This document shows, piece after piece, positions 6,785 through 14,666 of a stretch of 26,230 bases of DNA. Every line of letters begins with the position of its first letter. Within the stretch, counting starts at the first letter, position 1. The notes under the pieces are model-generated. The model did not search any database and had not been told where the DNA came from. It saw only the letters and a list, made by a program, of their open reading frames with translations. The stretch spans positions 1 to 26,230 of the forward strand of contig CAKROK010000027.1 of NCBI GenBank assembly GCA_934373295.1. Direction: 5' to 3'. The position numbers and the translations under genes were made by a program. This stretch comes from an uncultured Christensenellaceae bacterium. GTDB taxonomy: Bacteria > Bacillota > Clostridia > Christensenellales > Christensenellaceae.

Positions 6785-8287
6785 TTAGATTGTGCCGTCC
6801 CAGGTGCTTACCTTGGTGCTCTTCTTCTCTTCTTCATCAAACCAACGAGTTGTGACGCACTTTGATTCGGTGTAGAAACGCATGCCGTCTTTGCCTAAGC
6901 AGTGGAGGTCGCCAAAGAAGGAGTTCTTATGTCCGCAGAAGGGGAAAGCGCCCATGGGCACGGGTATACCGACGTTTATGCCGACCATGCCGCCATCAGT
7001 CCTCTTTGCAAACTCACGCGCATAGTGTCCGCTCTGAGTGAATATCACGGAACCGTTCGCAAAGGGGTTTGCGTTCATTACGCTTATGCCTTCTTCGAAA
7101 TCCTTTACTCTCTTTACGCAAAGCACGGGACCAAATATCTCTCTCTGACCGACGGTCATCTCGGGGGTAACATGATCTAAAATTGTATAGCCTACATAGA
7201 AGCCGTTTTCATATCCTTCAACCTTGATGTCTCTGCCGTCTAATACGACCTTAGCTCCTTCGTCGATGCCCTTCTGAATCCAGTCGCATACGGACTTCTT
7301 GTGCTCCGCAGTAATGACGGGGCCTAAATCGGTGCTCTTATCATAAGCGGGGCCGACCTTCTTGGTCTTTACCTGCTTTACGATTTCAGCAACAAGTTCA
7401 TCGGCAATGCTTTCCTGAACAACGATCGTGGGAAGTGCCATGCATCTCTCACCTGCGCAGCCAAACGTGGAGTTTATTATGCCTGCTGCGGTTCTTTCGA
7501 TGGGAGCATCCTCAAGTACAAGTGCGTGGTTCTTTGCTTCGCAGAGACACTGTACTCTCTTGCCGTGCTTAGCGGCCTCGCCGTAGATATGCAAACCAAC
7601 GCTGGTCGAGCCAACGAGCGTTATACCCTTTACGTCGGGGTGAGAGAGGAAGATTTCTGATTCGTGTCTTGAGCAGGTTACGATATTAACGACACCTGCG
7701 GGCAGACCGGCTTCTTCCAGGAGTTTCATCATCTTCATGGAAGTCATAGGCGTCATGCTTGCGGCCTTTAAAACCAGCGTGTTGCCGGTCGCGATACACA
7801 TGGGCATCATCCATCCCATGGGGATCATAGCAGGGAAGTTAAAGGGAGCGATGCCTGCGAAAACACCTAAGGGTTCTCTGTAAAGAGTGGTATCATAACC
7901 GTTTGTGACGTTCATAAGCGCTTCGCCCATCATAATCGTGGGTGCGCCGCACGCCACCTCAACAGGCTCTTTAACCTTTAAAATGTCACCTTTTGCTTCA
8001 TTCCAGTTTTTGCCGTTTTCCGTGCAGACGCAAAGCGTGAGTTCATCCATATCCCTTATGAGAAGGTCTCTAAACTTGTAGAGAATTTCAACCCTCTTGG
8101 GCACGGGAGTATCTCTCCATGCGGGGAAGGCGGCTTTTGCTGCGGCAATCGCGGCGTTAACTTCATCTACTGTGCAGCAGGGGGTTTCCGCGATAACTTC
8201 GCCCGTGCTGGGGTTGTAAATGGGCATATACTTGTCTGTCTTGGATTCTACGAATTGTCCGTTGATATAAGGTCTGAGTCTTTCCAT
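6785..8287 (-). CDS. mmsA: CoA-acylating (methyl)malonate-semialdehyde dehydrogenase
   Basis: 500-residue aldehyde dehydrogenase of the MmsA/IolA subfamily. It oxidises malonate semialdehyde (last step of Bacillus-type inositol breakdown) or methylmalonate semialdehyde with NAD+ and CoA, releasing CO2 and giving acetyl- or propionyl-CoA. Key parts: PFNFP with Asn150, GNTLVLKAAS for the cofactor, TLVGSTSVG, the AKNHALVL segment typical of this subfamily instead of the ELGGK of hydrolytic ALDHs, catalytic Cys282 in GCAGERCMA with the preceding Arg281, and EIFGPVL. The family usually has about 485-500 residues. The ATG at 8287 has an AAAGGAC site. It is transcribed alone from its own promoter, with the IclR gene upstream on the same strand. 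It could serve the IolC/IolJ branch encoded 11 kb away. Confidence 0.9.
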   Translation of the reverse strand: MERLRPYINGQFVESKTDKYMPIYNPSTGEVIAETPCCTVDEVNAAIAAAKAAFPAWRDTPVPKRVEILYKFRDLLIRDMDELTLCVCTENGKNWNEAKGDILKVKEPVEVACGAPTIMMGEALMNVTNGYDTTLYREPLGVFAGIAPFNFPAMIPMGWMMPMCIATGNTLVLKAASMTPMTSMKMMKLLEEAGLPAGVVNIVTCSRHESEIFLSHPDVKGITLVGSTSVGLHIYGEAAKHGKRVQCLCEAKNHALVLEDAPIERTAAGIINSTFGCAGERCMALPTIVVQESIADELVAEIVKQVKTKKVGPAYDKSTDLGPVITAEHKKSVCDWIQKGIDEGAKVVLDGRDIKVEGYENGFYVGYTILDHVTPEMTVGQREIFGPVLCVKRVKDFEEGISVMNANPFANGSVIFTQSGHYAREFAKRTDGGMVGINVGIPVPMGAFPFCGHKNSFFGDLHCLGKDGMRFYTESKCVTTRWFDEEEKKSTKVSTWDGTI

Positions 8288-8314
8288 TGCAAATGTCCTT
8301 TCTTAATTTCAAAA

Positions 8315-8333
8315 AATGAAACGTAGTTTCGTT
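8315..8333. promoter_or_regulatory. Candidate operator at the mmsA transcription start
   Basis: AATGAAAC-gta-GTTTCGTT is a palindrome with one mismatch per arm, covering the predicted +1 of the mmsA promoter. Its TGAAAC/GTTTC arms resemble the binding sites of KdgR-type IclR proteins, and an IclR gene is adjacent. Confidence 0.55.
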
Positions 8334-8339
8334 AAATCT

Positions 8340-8368
8340 ATAATACGCTCTAAGTTTCAAAATGTCAA
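8340..8368 (-). promoter_or_regulatory. mmsA promoter
   Basis: On the minus strand, TTGACA (8363-8368), a 17-base spacer and TATTAT (8340-8345). A 9-bp inverted repeat TTTCAAAAT / ATTTTGAAA (8355-8363 and 8374-8382) surrounds the -35 box and may be a second operator. Confidence 0.8.
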
Positions 8369-8480
8369 TGCGTATTTTGAAAAATAAAATGCAATTTTGG
8401 ATAAAAAAATAGACTGTCGTTTATCAGTCCTAAAATAATTAATTATTTCTGTTGTTCTGCAAGAGAATTGAATGTGTAAT

Positions 8481-8507
8481 AAAAATGGCGCAGATATATG
8501 TGCGCCA
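8481..8507 (-). terminator. Intrinsic terminator of the iclR gene
   Basis: Arms tggcgca 8486-8492 and tgcgcca 8501-8507, followed on the minus strand by TTTTTATT. Confidence 0.75.
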
Positions 8508-8522
8508 AACTCTCAAGGTTAT

Positions 8523-9293
8523 TTATTTATCATAGCCCAATCTGAATGAAATTTCTTTTGCGGCCTGTTGAAGCATGGGCAAAATTTCCTCAATGCGTTC
8601 ATCCGGAAAGTTTTGGGCATCGTCAAATACGCTTATTGCAGCGGCGACATTGCCTGAATAATCATAAAGCGGAACGGAGAGGCACTTATGTCCCTCTTCG
8701 CATTCTTCATGATCGATGCTGTATCCAAGCTTTCTAACATTTTCAATTTCGTGCATTAGCACGTCGATATTGGTTATAGTATTGGGCGTTAGTTTAGGCA
8801 GACCAACTTTTTCTACGATATTAGTTATTTCCCTATCTGAAAGTGCTGCTAATAGTACTTTGCCGGAGCTTGTGGAGTGAATGGGGGCGTTTTGACCGAT
8901 TCTAAGCATGGTATTAGCCTCGCCGCGCGGATTATCATAAAAGTCGAGATATACAGTACCTAAATCACGGCGAATGACGAGACAACTGCCCATTCCCAAA
9001 GTGTTTGAAAGCTTGCTCAAAAATGGAGAGGCCATATTGCGTATGACGAGATTCGCCTTTATGGAATCTGATATTCGGCAGATCTTCCATGTCAACGCAT
9101 AAAGCCCGAGATCTTCGTCATGATAGACGTAACCTAAGCCGCATAGTGTGCGCAGGTATCTTAAAACTGTGCTTTGAGGCAATCCCAATTTTTGTGCAAT
9201 GTCTATGAGTCTGCTTGGAAGTCTATTCTCTGCAAGAAGTTCTATTACCATAAACAGCCGTTCCGCAGGCTGCGAGTTTGTGTTATTAGCCAA
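8523..9293 (-). CDS. IclR-family transcriptional regulator
   Basis: 256-residue IclR regulator. The N-terminal winged helix-turn-helix spans about residues 10-70 (ERLFMVIELLAENRLPSRLIDIAQKLGLPQSTVLRYLRTL) and the C-terminal ligand-binding domain runs from about 80 to the end (IGQNAPIHSTSSGKVLLAAL, YSIDHEECEEGHKCLSVPLYD). Such proteins often sense uronate or aromatic catabolites, for example KDG for KdgR. The start is TTG at 9293 with GAAAGGAG upstream. It sits just upstream of mmsA on the same strand, separated by a terminator. Palindromes overlap both its own promoter and that of mmsA, so autoregulation and control of mmsA are likely. The effector is unknown. Confidence 0.88.
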   Translation of the reverse strand: MANNTNSQPAERLFMVIELLAENRLPSRLIDIAQKLGLPQSTVLRYLRTLCGLGYVYHDEDLGLYALTWKICRISDSIKANLVIRNMASPFLSKLSNTLGMGSCLVIRRDLGTVYLDFYDNPRGEANTMLRIGQNAPIHSTSSGKVLLAALSDREITNIVEKVGLPKLTPNTITNIDVLMHEIENVRKLGYSIDHEECEEGHKCLSVPLYDYSGNVAAAISVFDDAQNFPDERIEEILPMLQQAAKEISFRLGYDK

Positions 9294-9323
9294 AATGTTG
9301 TACTCCTTTCAATATACTATAAT

Positions 9324-9360
9324 AGGATAGCACAACCTAAAGTATAATTCAATAATTGAA
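9324..9360 (-). promoter_or_regulatory. iclR promoter with overlapping palindrome
   Basis: On the minus strand, TTGAAT (9347-9352), a 17-base spacer and TATCCT (9324-9329). The perfect 13-bp palindrome TTCAATAATTGAA (9348-9360) covers the -35 box. The arms share TTCAA/TTGAA with the inverted repeat at the mmsA -35, which fits autoregulation. Confidence 0.6.
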
Positions 9361-9402
9361 ATTATATTCCGATAAATGATTCGCTATAATATTGGAAGCA
9401 TT

Positions 9403-9435
9403 AAAAATTTCCCCTTCGTATGAAACGGAGGGGAA
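9403..9435 (-). terminator. Intrinsic terminator of the iolN-AKR-iolN operon
   Basis: Arms 9409-9419 and 9425-9435 (11 bp, one G-T pair), then TTTTTAA on the minus strand. Confidence 0.85.
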
Positions 9436-9453
9436 TAATATTACAATGAAATT

Positions 9454-10566
9454 TTAGAATGCGCCTATGCGCGGGATAGCGTATACGCTTCTCCAACCTT
9501 CCGTGAAGGGCTCCTTTAAATAGGGGGCCATTTCCTCTGCGGTTCTAAGGGTGGTTTCCTCTATCGGGGGAACTTCTCCCGGAGGGCACTCTTTTAGTAC
9601 CATTTCAACCATGTAGGTTAGGATGAGGCAGATAGCTGCAATGGGTCTCTTGGCCTTTCTGGGATCTGCGATGCTCTGCTTTCCTACAACACCTTCAGGG
9701 GTAGCGGAAATCTCAATCGCACTATGGCCTTCGCCCTCATACCACTGATGCGGACGGCCGTAATCGGCTATTGAATTATCGAACCAGCCGCCAAACATCA
9801 TACCCTTGGGGTTGCCGTCGATAAAGCGGCTTTCATCTACCATTTCGGGGAACATGAGCTGACCGAGGGACGTTTCGGATTCTCCCGCATGAGCAAATGT
9901 CTCCGTCCATTCGTTTTCCTTATTAATATACGGACGGAAAAAGTCGCGACATACTGTGGGGAAATCAAAGAACTGGAATATACCGGGCAAAGAATAACGC
10001 TTGCAGAACTCCTGAAGTGCGGAATTAATTGTCCACTGATGGCCATGGTTGCTTATTAAGAAGATCTTTCTGAATCCATCATTCCACAGACCGAGCATGA
10101 CCGCGATAATCTGCTCCATCAACACTTCATGAGGCATTACGATCGTACCGGGCATACCGAGATGATGGAAAGGATGTCCGCCGTAGGTTATGGGGAAGGC
10201 GATGTTGATCTCATAGCCCTTTTTCTTTGTGTATCTCCTCACACCCTCTAAAAACTGTGTAATTTGGAATACGTCGTGACCGGAGGCAAGGGCGTCTCCG
10301 TGACACTCCGTAGAGCCGATGGGAATGAAAACAATGTCGTTTTTCTTTCTTCTTTCTGCGAGCTGTCCTCTAGGCGTAGTCTGAATATAGCTGCCTGCCA
10401 TGCCTAACTCAGAAGGTGCAGGAATACCGTAATCTGCAAGAACCTGGTCGAGTTGTTCCTCGTTCATGTCCCAAATTTTTTTCTTAAGTCTTCCGAGTTC
10501 GTTGTTTTCGAATTTCATGTCCGGATTTTCTGTCCGGATCCAGTCGATTCTTTGTGTAAAATCCAT
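9454..10566 (-). CDS. iolN: Creatininase-fold hydrolase, 3-dehydro-scyllo-inosose hydrolase-like (copy 1)
   Basis: 370-residue protein of the creatininase (PF02633) superfamily. Metal-binding signatures: FIPIGSTECHG with Glu and His, a following Asp in SGHDVF, YGGHPFHHLGMPGT, ISNHGHQWTIN (the NGHG-like motif) and HAGESETS with the late Glu. The long form (about 370 rather than 250 residues) and the context match IolN, which opens the ring of 3-dehydro-scyllo-inosose to 5-keto-L-gluconate in the Thermotoga-type inositol pathway. The ATG has an AAAGGAG site. It is the last gene of a minus-strand operon with an aldo/keto reductase and a paralogue. True creatininase or another lactonase-like activity cannot be excluded, but neighbours support the inositol role. 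Confidence 0.8.
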   Translation of the reverse strand: MDFTQRIDWIRTENPDMKFENNELGRLKKKIWDMNEEQLDQVLADYGIPAPSELGMAGSYIQTTPRGQLAERRKKNDIVFIPIGSTECHGDALASGHDVFQITQFLEGVRRYTKKKGYEINIAFPITYGGHPFHHLGMPGTIVMPHEVLMEQIIAVMLGLWNDGFRKIFLISNHGHQWTINSALQEFCKRYSLPGIFQFFDFPTVCRDFFRPYINKENEWTETFAHAGESETSLGQLMFPEMVDESRFIDGNPKGMMFGGWFDNSIADYGRPHQWYEGEGHSAIEISATPEGVVGKQSIADPRKAKRPIAAICLILTYMVEMVLKECPPGEVPPIEETTLRTAEEMAPYLKEPFTEGWRSVYAIPRIGAF

Positions 10567-10591
10567 AACTTTGCTCCTTTTCTAGTATAAA

Positions 10592-11425
10592 TTATTCAAA
10601 AGTTCCCGTTTCAAAGAATTCGTCGGGGGACTCGCCTGTTCTGTTATAAGTGTTGAGAGAGTTGATTGCGGCCATTTCGTCAGCAGTCAGTTCAAAATCA
10701 AATATGTCGAGATTTTCAGCCATTCTATCTTTGTGAGTAGTTTTGGGCAAAGATCTTACGCCGCGCTGATAATGCCATCTGAGTGTGATCTGAACAGGCG
10801 TCTTGCCATATTTCTTAGCGGCGTCGGTTATGGGCTGCTTGTCAAGCTTGCCCCAAACTATGGGACGCCATGCCTCGACCTGAATATCATTTTTCTGACA
10901 GAAAGCGATGAGGTCGTTGGGCTGGAACATGGGGTGACACTCAAGCTGGTTGACCATGGGTTTTATCTCACAATACTGGAGCAGGTTTGAAAGAATAGGC
11001 TTTATGAAGTTACATACGCCGATCGACCGAATTTTGCCGTCCTTATATAGGCGTTCAAATGCCTTCCATGTGGGTATATATGAGCCGTCCATTCCCGGCC
11101 AGTGTATGAGATACTGGTCAACATAATCAAGGCCAAGGCGCTTTAAGGATGCGTCAAATGCGCGTAGGGTCTCTTCATATCCGTGGCTGTCGTTCCAGAG
11201 CTTGGTGTTTATGAACAGTTCGCTGCGATTGATGCCGCATTCCTTTATTCCTCGACCGACGCCCTCTTCGTTTAAGTAGATCATGGCGGTGTCGATGCTT
11301 CTGTAACCGACCTCGACGGCTTCACGTACGACTCTTGCGGCTTCGTCGCCGTTCTTTGTCAAAAAGGTACCCAGACCAATTGCGGGGACTTCTATTCCGT
11401 TGTTTAGCTTAAAATTGGGTATCAT
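10592..11425 (-). CDS. Aldo/keto reductase, 2,5-diketogluconate reductase type
   Basis: 277-residue NAD(P)H-dependent aldo/keto reductase with the complete catalytic tetrad Asp45, Tyr50, Lys75 and His108 (SIDTAMIY, NTKLW, LIHWPG). The C-terminal LPKTTHKDRMAENLDIFDFEL region matches the nucleotide-binding site of AKR5-type 2,5-diketo-D-gluconate reductases. Placed between two IolN-like hydrolases, it probably reduces, or runs in reverse to oxidise, a keto-inositol or keto-gluconate. Start ATG with GAGGAAAAC. It begins 94 bases after the upstream hydrolase, past a hairpin, and ends 25 bases before the next. The precise substrate is unknown. Confidence 0.85.
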   Translation of the reverse strand: MIPNFKLNNGIEVPAIGLGTFLTKNGDEAARVVREAVEVGYRSIDTAMIYLNEEGVGRGIKECGINRSELFINTKLWNDSHGYEETLRAFDASLKRLGLDYVDQYLIHWPGMDGSYIPTWKAFERLYKDGKIRSIGVCNFIKPILSNLLQYCEIKPMVNQLECHPMFQPNDLIAFCQKNDIQVEAWRPIVWGKLDKQPITDAAKKYGKTPVQITLRWHYQRGVRSLPKTTHKDRMAENLDIFDFELTADEMAAINSLNTYNRTGESPDEFFETGTFE

Positions 11426-11460
11426 TATAATGTTTTCCTCTTTCTTTATTTAATAAATGG

Positions 11461-11498
11461 ATAAAATTTAGCGGAAGGCAGAAAGTTCACCTTCCGCT
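11461..11498 (-). terminator. Intercistronic stem-loop (attenuator or weak terminator)
   Basis: Arms agcggaagg 11470-11478 and ccttccgct 11490-11498, followed on the minus strand by AAATTTTATCC. Only a short T-rich tail is present, so it may lower rather than abolish expression of the two downstream genes, or stabilise the upstream message. Confidence 0.6.
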
Positions 11499-11519
11499 GG
11501 TTTGAATTTTAAAATTTGC

Positions 11520-12629
11520 TTATTTCTCAAATATGCCTACTCGGGGAAGTTCATCTATAGATTTCCAGCCTTCGGAGAGAGGCTCCTGTAAGAAGGGCTT
11601 CAAGGACTCGGGGTCTCTCAGGGTGATCTTTTCAACCGGGGGAACCTGTCCTGCGGGATAAGCGTCCATAATCTGATCATGAACAAGCGTTAAATATTTT
11701 AATATTGCAACGATCGGCCTCTTTGCTTTTCTTGCGGTTGCATATGAGGGGAAGCCTACTACGCCCTCAGGGGTCGCTTTTCTTTCGATAGCTGCATGTC
11801 CTTCGCCTTCTGACCACTTGTGCGGACGTCTATAGGGATCGACGGACATATCGAAATGTTCATTGGGGAGGAGCGCTTCGCCTTCGCTATCCACGACGAC
11901 ATCCATGTTGATCATATCTTTAAACATGAGCAGAGAAACAGCGGTTTCCGCTTCATCAGCGTGAATAAAGTTAGTTTCGGGGCTTAAACCGTCTTCTGCG
12001 GGATACCAAAATTCCCTTACGGCTCTGTGCCAATCGACGACTCTGAAAATGCCGGGGAGCTGATATCTCTTGCAGAATTCCTGGATCGCGGATTCGAGCA
12101 TCCAAAGATGGCCGTGGTTATTGACGAGGATTATCTTTCTATAGCCATCATTCCAAAGACCGAGCATCATATATATGACGGACTCGCGTACAACTTCTTC
12201 AGGCATGATTACAGTGCCGGGCATACCGATATGGTGATAGGGATGTCCGCCGTAGTTTAAAGGAGTGAATGCGAGGTTGCATTCTCTGCCCTGCTTTTTA
12301 GTATATCTTCTGACGGCCTCGACGATGGATTGACACATAAAGGTATCAAGACCCGTGTTTGCATGTATGCCATGATTTTCGGTACATCCGATGGGAACGA
12401 AAACAAGGTCGTTCTTTCTTCTCTTTTCTATCTGGTTATATCTGGGAGTATTCTGGATATACGTACCCGCGACGCCCAGTTCACTTGGAGAGGGGACTTC
12501 ATATTCCCTTAAGACCTCATCCAACTGCTCCTCAGTCATGTCCCAGACTTCCTTCTTCATTCTTCCGACGGAGTTGTCCTCGAAAACAATAGCGGGATTA
12601 TCCGTGGTCAACCATTTTTTCTTTTCCAT
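11520..12629 (-). CDS. iolN: Creatininase-fold hydrolase, 3-dehydro-scyllo-inosose hydrolase-like (copy 2)
   Basis: 369-residue paralogue of the hydrolase at 9454-10566; they align along their full length (for example LDEVLREYEVPSPSELGVAG here and LDQVLADYGIPAPSELGMAG there). Metal-site motifs: VPIGCTENHG, TGLDTF, NYGGHPYHHIGMPGT, VNNHGHLWMLES, HADEAETAVS. The substrate-side residues differ from copy 1 (GCTENHGIHAN versus GSTECHGDALA), so the two may act on different diketo-inositols or have split regio- or stereospecificity. It is the first gene of the operon, with an AGGAGGTAGC site and the promoter at 12690-12718. As with copy 1, the reaction is assigned from family and context. Confidence 0.8.
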   Translation of the reverse strand: MEKKKWLTTDNPAIVFEDNSVGRMKKEVWDMTEEQLDEVLREYEVPSPSELGVAGTYIQNTPRYNQIEKRRKNDLVFVPIGCTENHGIHANTGLDTFMCQSIVEAVRRYTKKQGRECNLAFTPLNYGGHPYHHIGMPGTVIMPEEVVRESVIYMMLGLWNDGYRKIILVNNHGHLWMLESAIQEFCKRYQLPGIFRVVDWHRAVREFWYPAEDGLSPETNFIHADEAETAVSLLMFKDMINMDVVVDSEGEALLPNEHFDMSVDPYRRPHKWSEGEGHAAIERKATPEGVVGFPSYATARKAKRPIVAILKYLTLVHDQIMDAYPAGQVPPVEKITLRDPESLKPFLQEPLSEGWKSIDELPRVGIFEK

Positions 12630-12689
12630 AATAGCTACCTCCTGAAATTCTTTTTTGTCAGCGTATAATGCCTAGTTTAACGATTTAAT

Positions 12690-12718
12690 TATATAGCGCC
12701 CAATATGGCAAAAAACAA
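12690..12718 (-). promoter_or_regulatory. iolN operon promoter with spacer motif
   Basis: On the minus strand, TTGTTT (12713-12718), a 17-base spacer and TATATA (12690-12695). A TATAAT two bases further downstream is also possible. The spacer contains TGCCATATTGGGCGC directly against the -10. The same TGCCATATT lies at the same spacer position in the iolM promoter. Confidence 0.65.
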
Positions 12719-12881
12719 CTTGAATTAGTTTGTTGAAATGTTCAAAGCAAGAGTTTTTGCCCTATTTAAATTTAGAATATCATTCAAAACACAAATAGTC
12801 AATAAGTTTTTTATCAAAAAATGCAAAAAACTTTTGGAAAAGCAGGTAAGTAATTTGATTTAATGATTTTGATAAAAGATA

Positions 12882-12910
12882 TTGATTTTTACAAGTGAGC
12901 GTGCTATACT
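12882..12910 (+). promoter_or_regulatory. Promoter of the six-gene gluconate operon
   Basis: TTGATT (12882-12887), a 17-base spacer and TATACT (12905-12910). It does not carry the TGCCATATT spacer motif, so its control may differ from that of the divergent iolN operon. Confidence 0.7.
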
Positions 12911-13039
12911 CAAATTGTATCAGAAGAAAGCATAGCTGAAATTACGCACATATGCGGAGTTTTAGTGGCGTAGTTCAAAGGTAAATTAAAAGGTTTTAAT
13001 GATTTTTAACCACTTAGTATCACTTTAGGGAGGTTTAAT

Positions 13040-13990
13040 TTGAAAATACTTGCGACACCTACATCATTTTTAAAAAAGGATAATGACCAAGCTCGTGCGA
13101 AACTGGAGAGCTTTGCGGACGAAGTTGTATATAACACGACAGGGCATCCGTTGAGTGCTGATGAGGTCATAGCTATGCTCGATGGCATCGATGGCTATAT
13201 AGCGGGAGTGGATGTGATTGACGAAAAGGTTATTGCGGCTGCGCCGTCAACGTTAAAGGTAATTTCGCGATATGGTGCGGGTTACGACAGAGTAGATATA
13301 GCTGCGGCGAAAAAACGGGGGATAACTGTAACAAATACGCCCGGAGTAAATTCCATTTCTGTGGCGGAGCTTGCCTTTGGGTTGATGTTATGTGCAGCAA
13401 GAGAAATTCCTTTTCAGCATAATGAAGTAATGAGCGGAAAATGGGTGAGCAAAAACGGCACAGAGCTTAACGGAAAACGTTTGGGCATACTCGGACTTGG
13501 AGCAATAGGTAAAAATCTGGCGCTTCGTGCGAAAGCGTTTAACATGACGATATATGCTTATGATCCGTATATGAACGAAAAATTTGCCGAGGAAAACGGC
13601 ATAACTGCATGTGCTATGGATGATGTTTTAAAAAATGCAGATTTTCTTTCATTACATCTTCCGCATACAAAGGAAACGCATCACATAATAGACGAAAGAG
13701 CGATATCGCTCATGCCAAATGGCGCGGTTATCGTAAATACGGCAAGGGGAGGAATAATCGACGAAAATGCACTCCTTCATGCGCTTGAGACGGGAAAAAT
13801 CAGCGTCGCTTGTTTAGATGCGTTTGAGGTCGAGCCTCCGCATGAGTCGCCGCTATTTAAGACAGGGCGAGTAATAGCGACTCCTCACGCCGGCGCACAC
13901 ACAGCAGATGCGGTGAGAAAGATGGGAATGACAGCCGTGGATAACCTGATCTCCGTGCTCACGGGACAGGATTGTAAATACATTTTATAA
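13040..13990 (+). CDS. D-isomer-specific 2-hydroxyacid dehydrogenase
   Basis: 316-residue NAD-dependent dehydrogenase of the phosphoglycerate/D-hydroxyacid family. The Rossmann motif LGLGAIG is at 151-157, and the catalytic Arg236 (NTARGGII), Glu265 (FEVEPP) and His283 (TPHAGAH) are all present. There is no ACT domain, so it is the short form. Family members reduce 2-keto acids such as 3-phosphohydroxypyruvate, glyoxylate or 2-ketogluconate. Next to KDPG aldolase, gluconokinase and 6-phosphogluconate dehydrogenase, a 2-ketogluconate reductase or related sugar-acid role is the best guess over serine synthesis. The start is TTG with a strong AGGGAGG site. First gene of the plus-strand operon. 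Confidence 0.82.
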   Translation: MKILATPTSFLKKDNDQARAKLESFADEVVYNTTGHPLSADEVIAMLDGIDGYIAGVDVIDEKVIAAAPSTLKVISRYGAGYDRVDIAAAKKRGITVTNTPGVNSISVAELAFGLMLCAAREIPFQHNEVMSGKWVSKNGTELNGKRLGILGLGAIGKNLALRAKAFNMTIYAYDPYMNEKFAEENGITACAMDDVLKNADFLSLHLPHTKETHHIIDERAISLMPNGAVIVNTARGGIIDENALLHALETGKISVACLDAFEVEPPHESPLFKTGRVIATPHAGAHTADAVRKMGMTAVDNLISVLTGQDCKYIL

Positions 13991-14009
13991 GATTAAAGAG
14001 GTGGATGAA

Positions 14010-14654
14010 ATGGAAAAGGCCAATGTTTTAAAGGCTCTGGAGAATTGCGGAGTTGTTGCGGTAATACGAGCCGAGAGTGCGGAACAAGCGGAAAAAATAA
14101 TCGATGCGTGTGTTGCCGGCGGTGTAAAGGGCATAGAGGTGACGTTTACTGTTCCCGGAGCGCAGGATATTATAAAGCAGCTTGCAGCTAAATACAATGG
14201 CACTGACGTTATTATAGGCGCGGGAACGGTTTTAGACTCGGAAACTGCACGCGCAGCGATTTTGGCAGGGGCGAATTTCGTCGTATCTCCGTATCTTAAT
14301 GTAGAGACGGTCAAATTATGCAACAGGTATCAGATAGCTGTAATGGCGGGCGCGATGACGATAAAAGAGGCTGCGGAGTGCCTTGAGGCAGGCAGCGATA
14401 TCGTTAAGATTTTCCCGGGAAATCTCTTTGGACCGAAGATTATAAAAGCGTTTAAGGGTCCGATGCCTCAGCTCAAGATGATGCCGACGGGCGGCGTAAA
14501 CAAAGATAACTGCGGAGAATGGATAGCCGCCGGCGCATGTGCAGTCGGAGCTGGAAGCGACCTTACAGCGGGCGCAAAAACAGGCGATTATGCACAGATC
14601 ACGGATATAGCAAAGCAGATGGTTGCTGCTGTCGCCAAAGCGAGAAACAAGTAA
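14010..14654 (+). CDS. kdgA: 2-dehydro-3-deoxy-phosphogluconate (KDPG) aldolase
   Basis: 214-residue class I aldolase that splits KDPG to pyruvate and glyceraldehyde-3-phosphate, the last step of Entner-Doudoroff or uronate breakdown; many family members also cleave 4-hydroxy-2-oxoglutarate. Visible: Arg20 (VVAVIR), Glu43 (GIEVTFT), GAGTVLD, and the Schiff-base Lys133 in DIVKIFPG, followed by the phosphate-binding PTGGV. A GTG three codons upstream (14001) is in frame, but the ATG at 14010 is better spaced from AAAGAGGTGG. It sits 19 bases after the dehydrogenase gene. No KDG kinase or phosphogluconate dehydratase is seen in the window, so its KDPG supply must come from elsewhere or from a kinase with broader use. 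Confidence 0.88.
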   Translation: MEKANVLKALENCGVVAVIRAESAEQAEKIIDACVAGGVKGIEVTFTVPGAQDIIKQLAAKYNGTDVIIGAGTVLDSETARAAILAGANFVVSPYLNVETVKLCNRYQIAVMAGAMTIKEAAECLEAGSDIVKIFPGNLFGPKIIKAFKGPMPQLKMMPTGGVNKDNCGEWIAAGACAVGAGSDLTAGAKTGDYAQITDIAKQMVAAVAKARNK

Positions 14655-14666
14655 TCGGAGGTTTTT

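Larger units (their letters stand above)
12630..13039. promoter_or_regulatory. Divergent control region between the iolN operon and the gluconate operon
   Basis: A 410-base AT-rich region without a gene, holding one promoter for each direction. It also contains a 9-bp inverted repeat AAGTTTTTT / AAAAAACTT (12804-12812, 12825-12833) and a short TTGAA-atg-TTCAA repeat (12733-12745), both possible operators. The plus-strand leader is about 120 bases. Confidence 0.6.
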
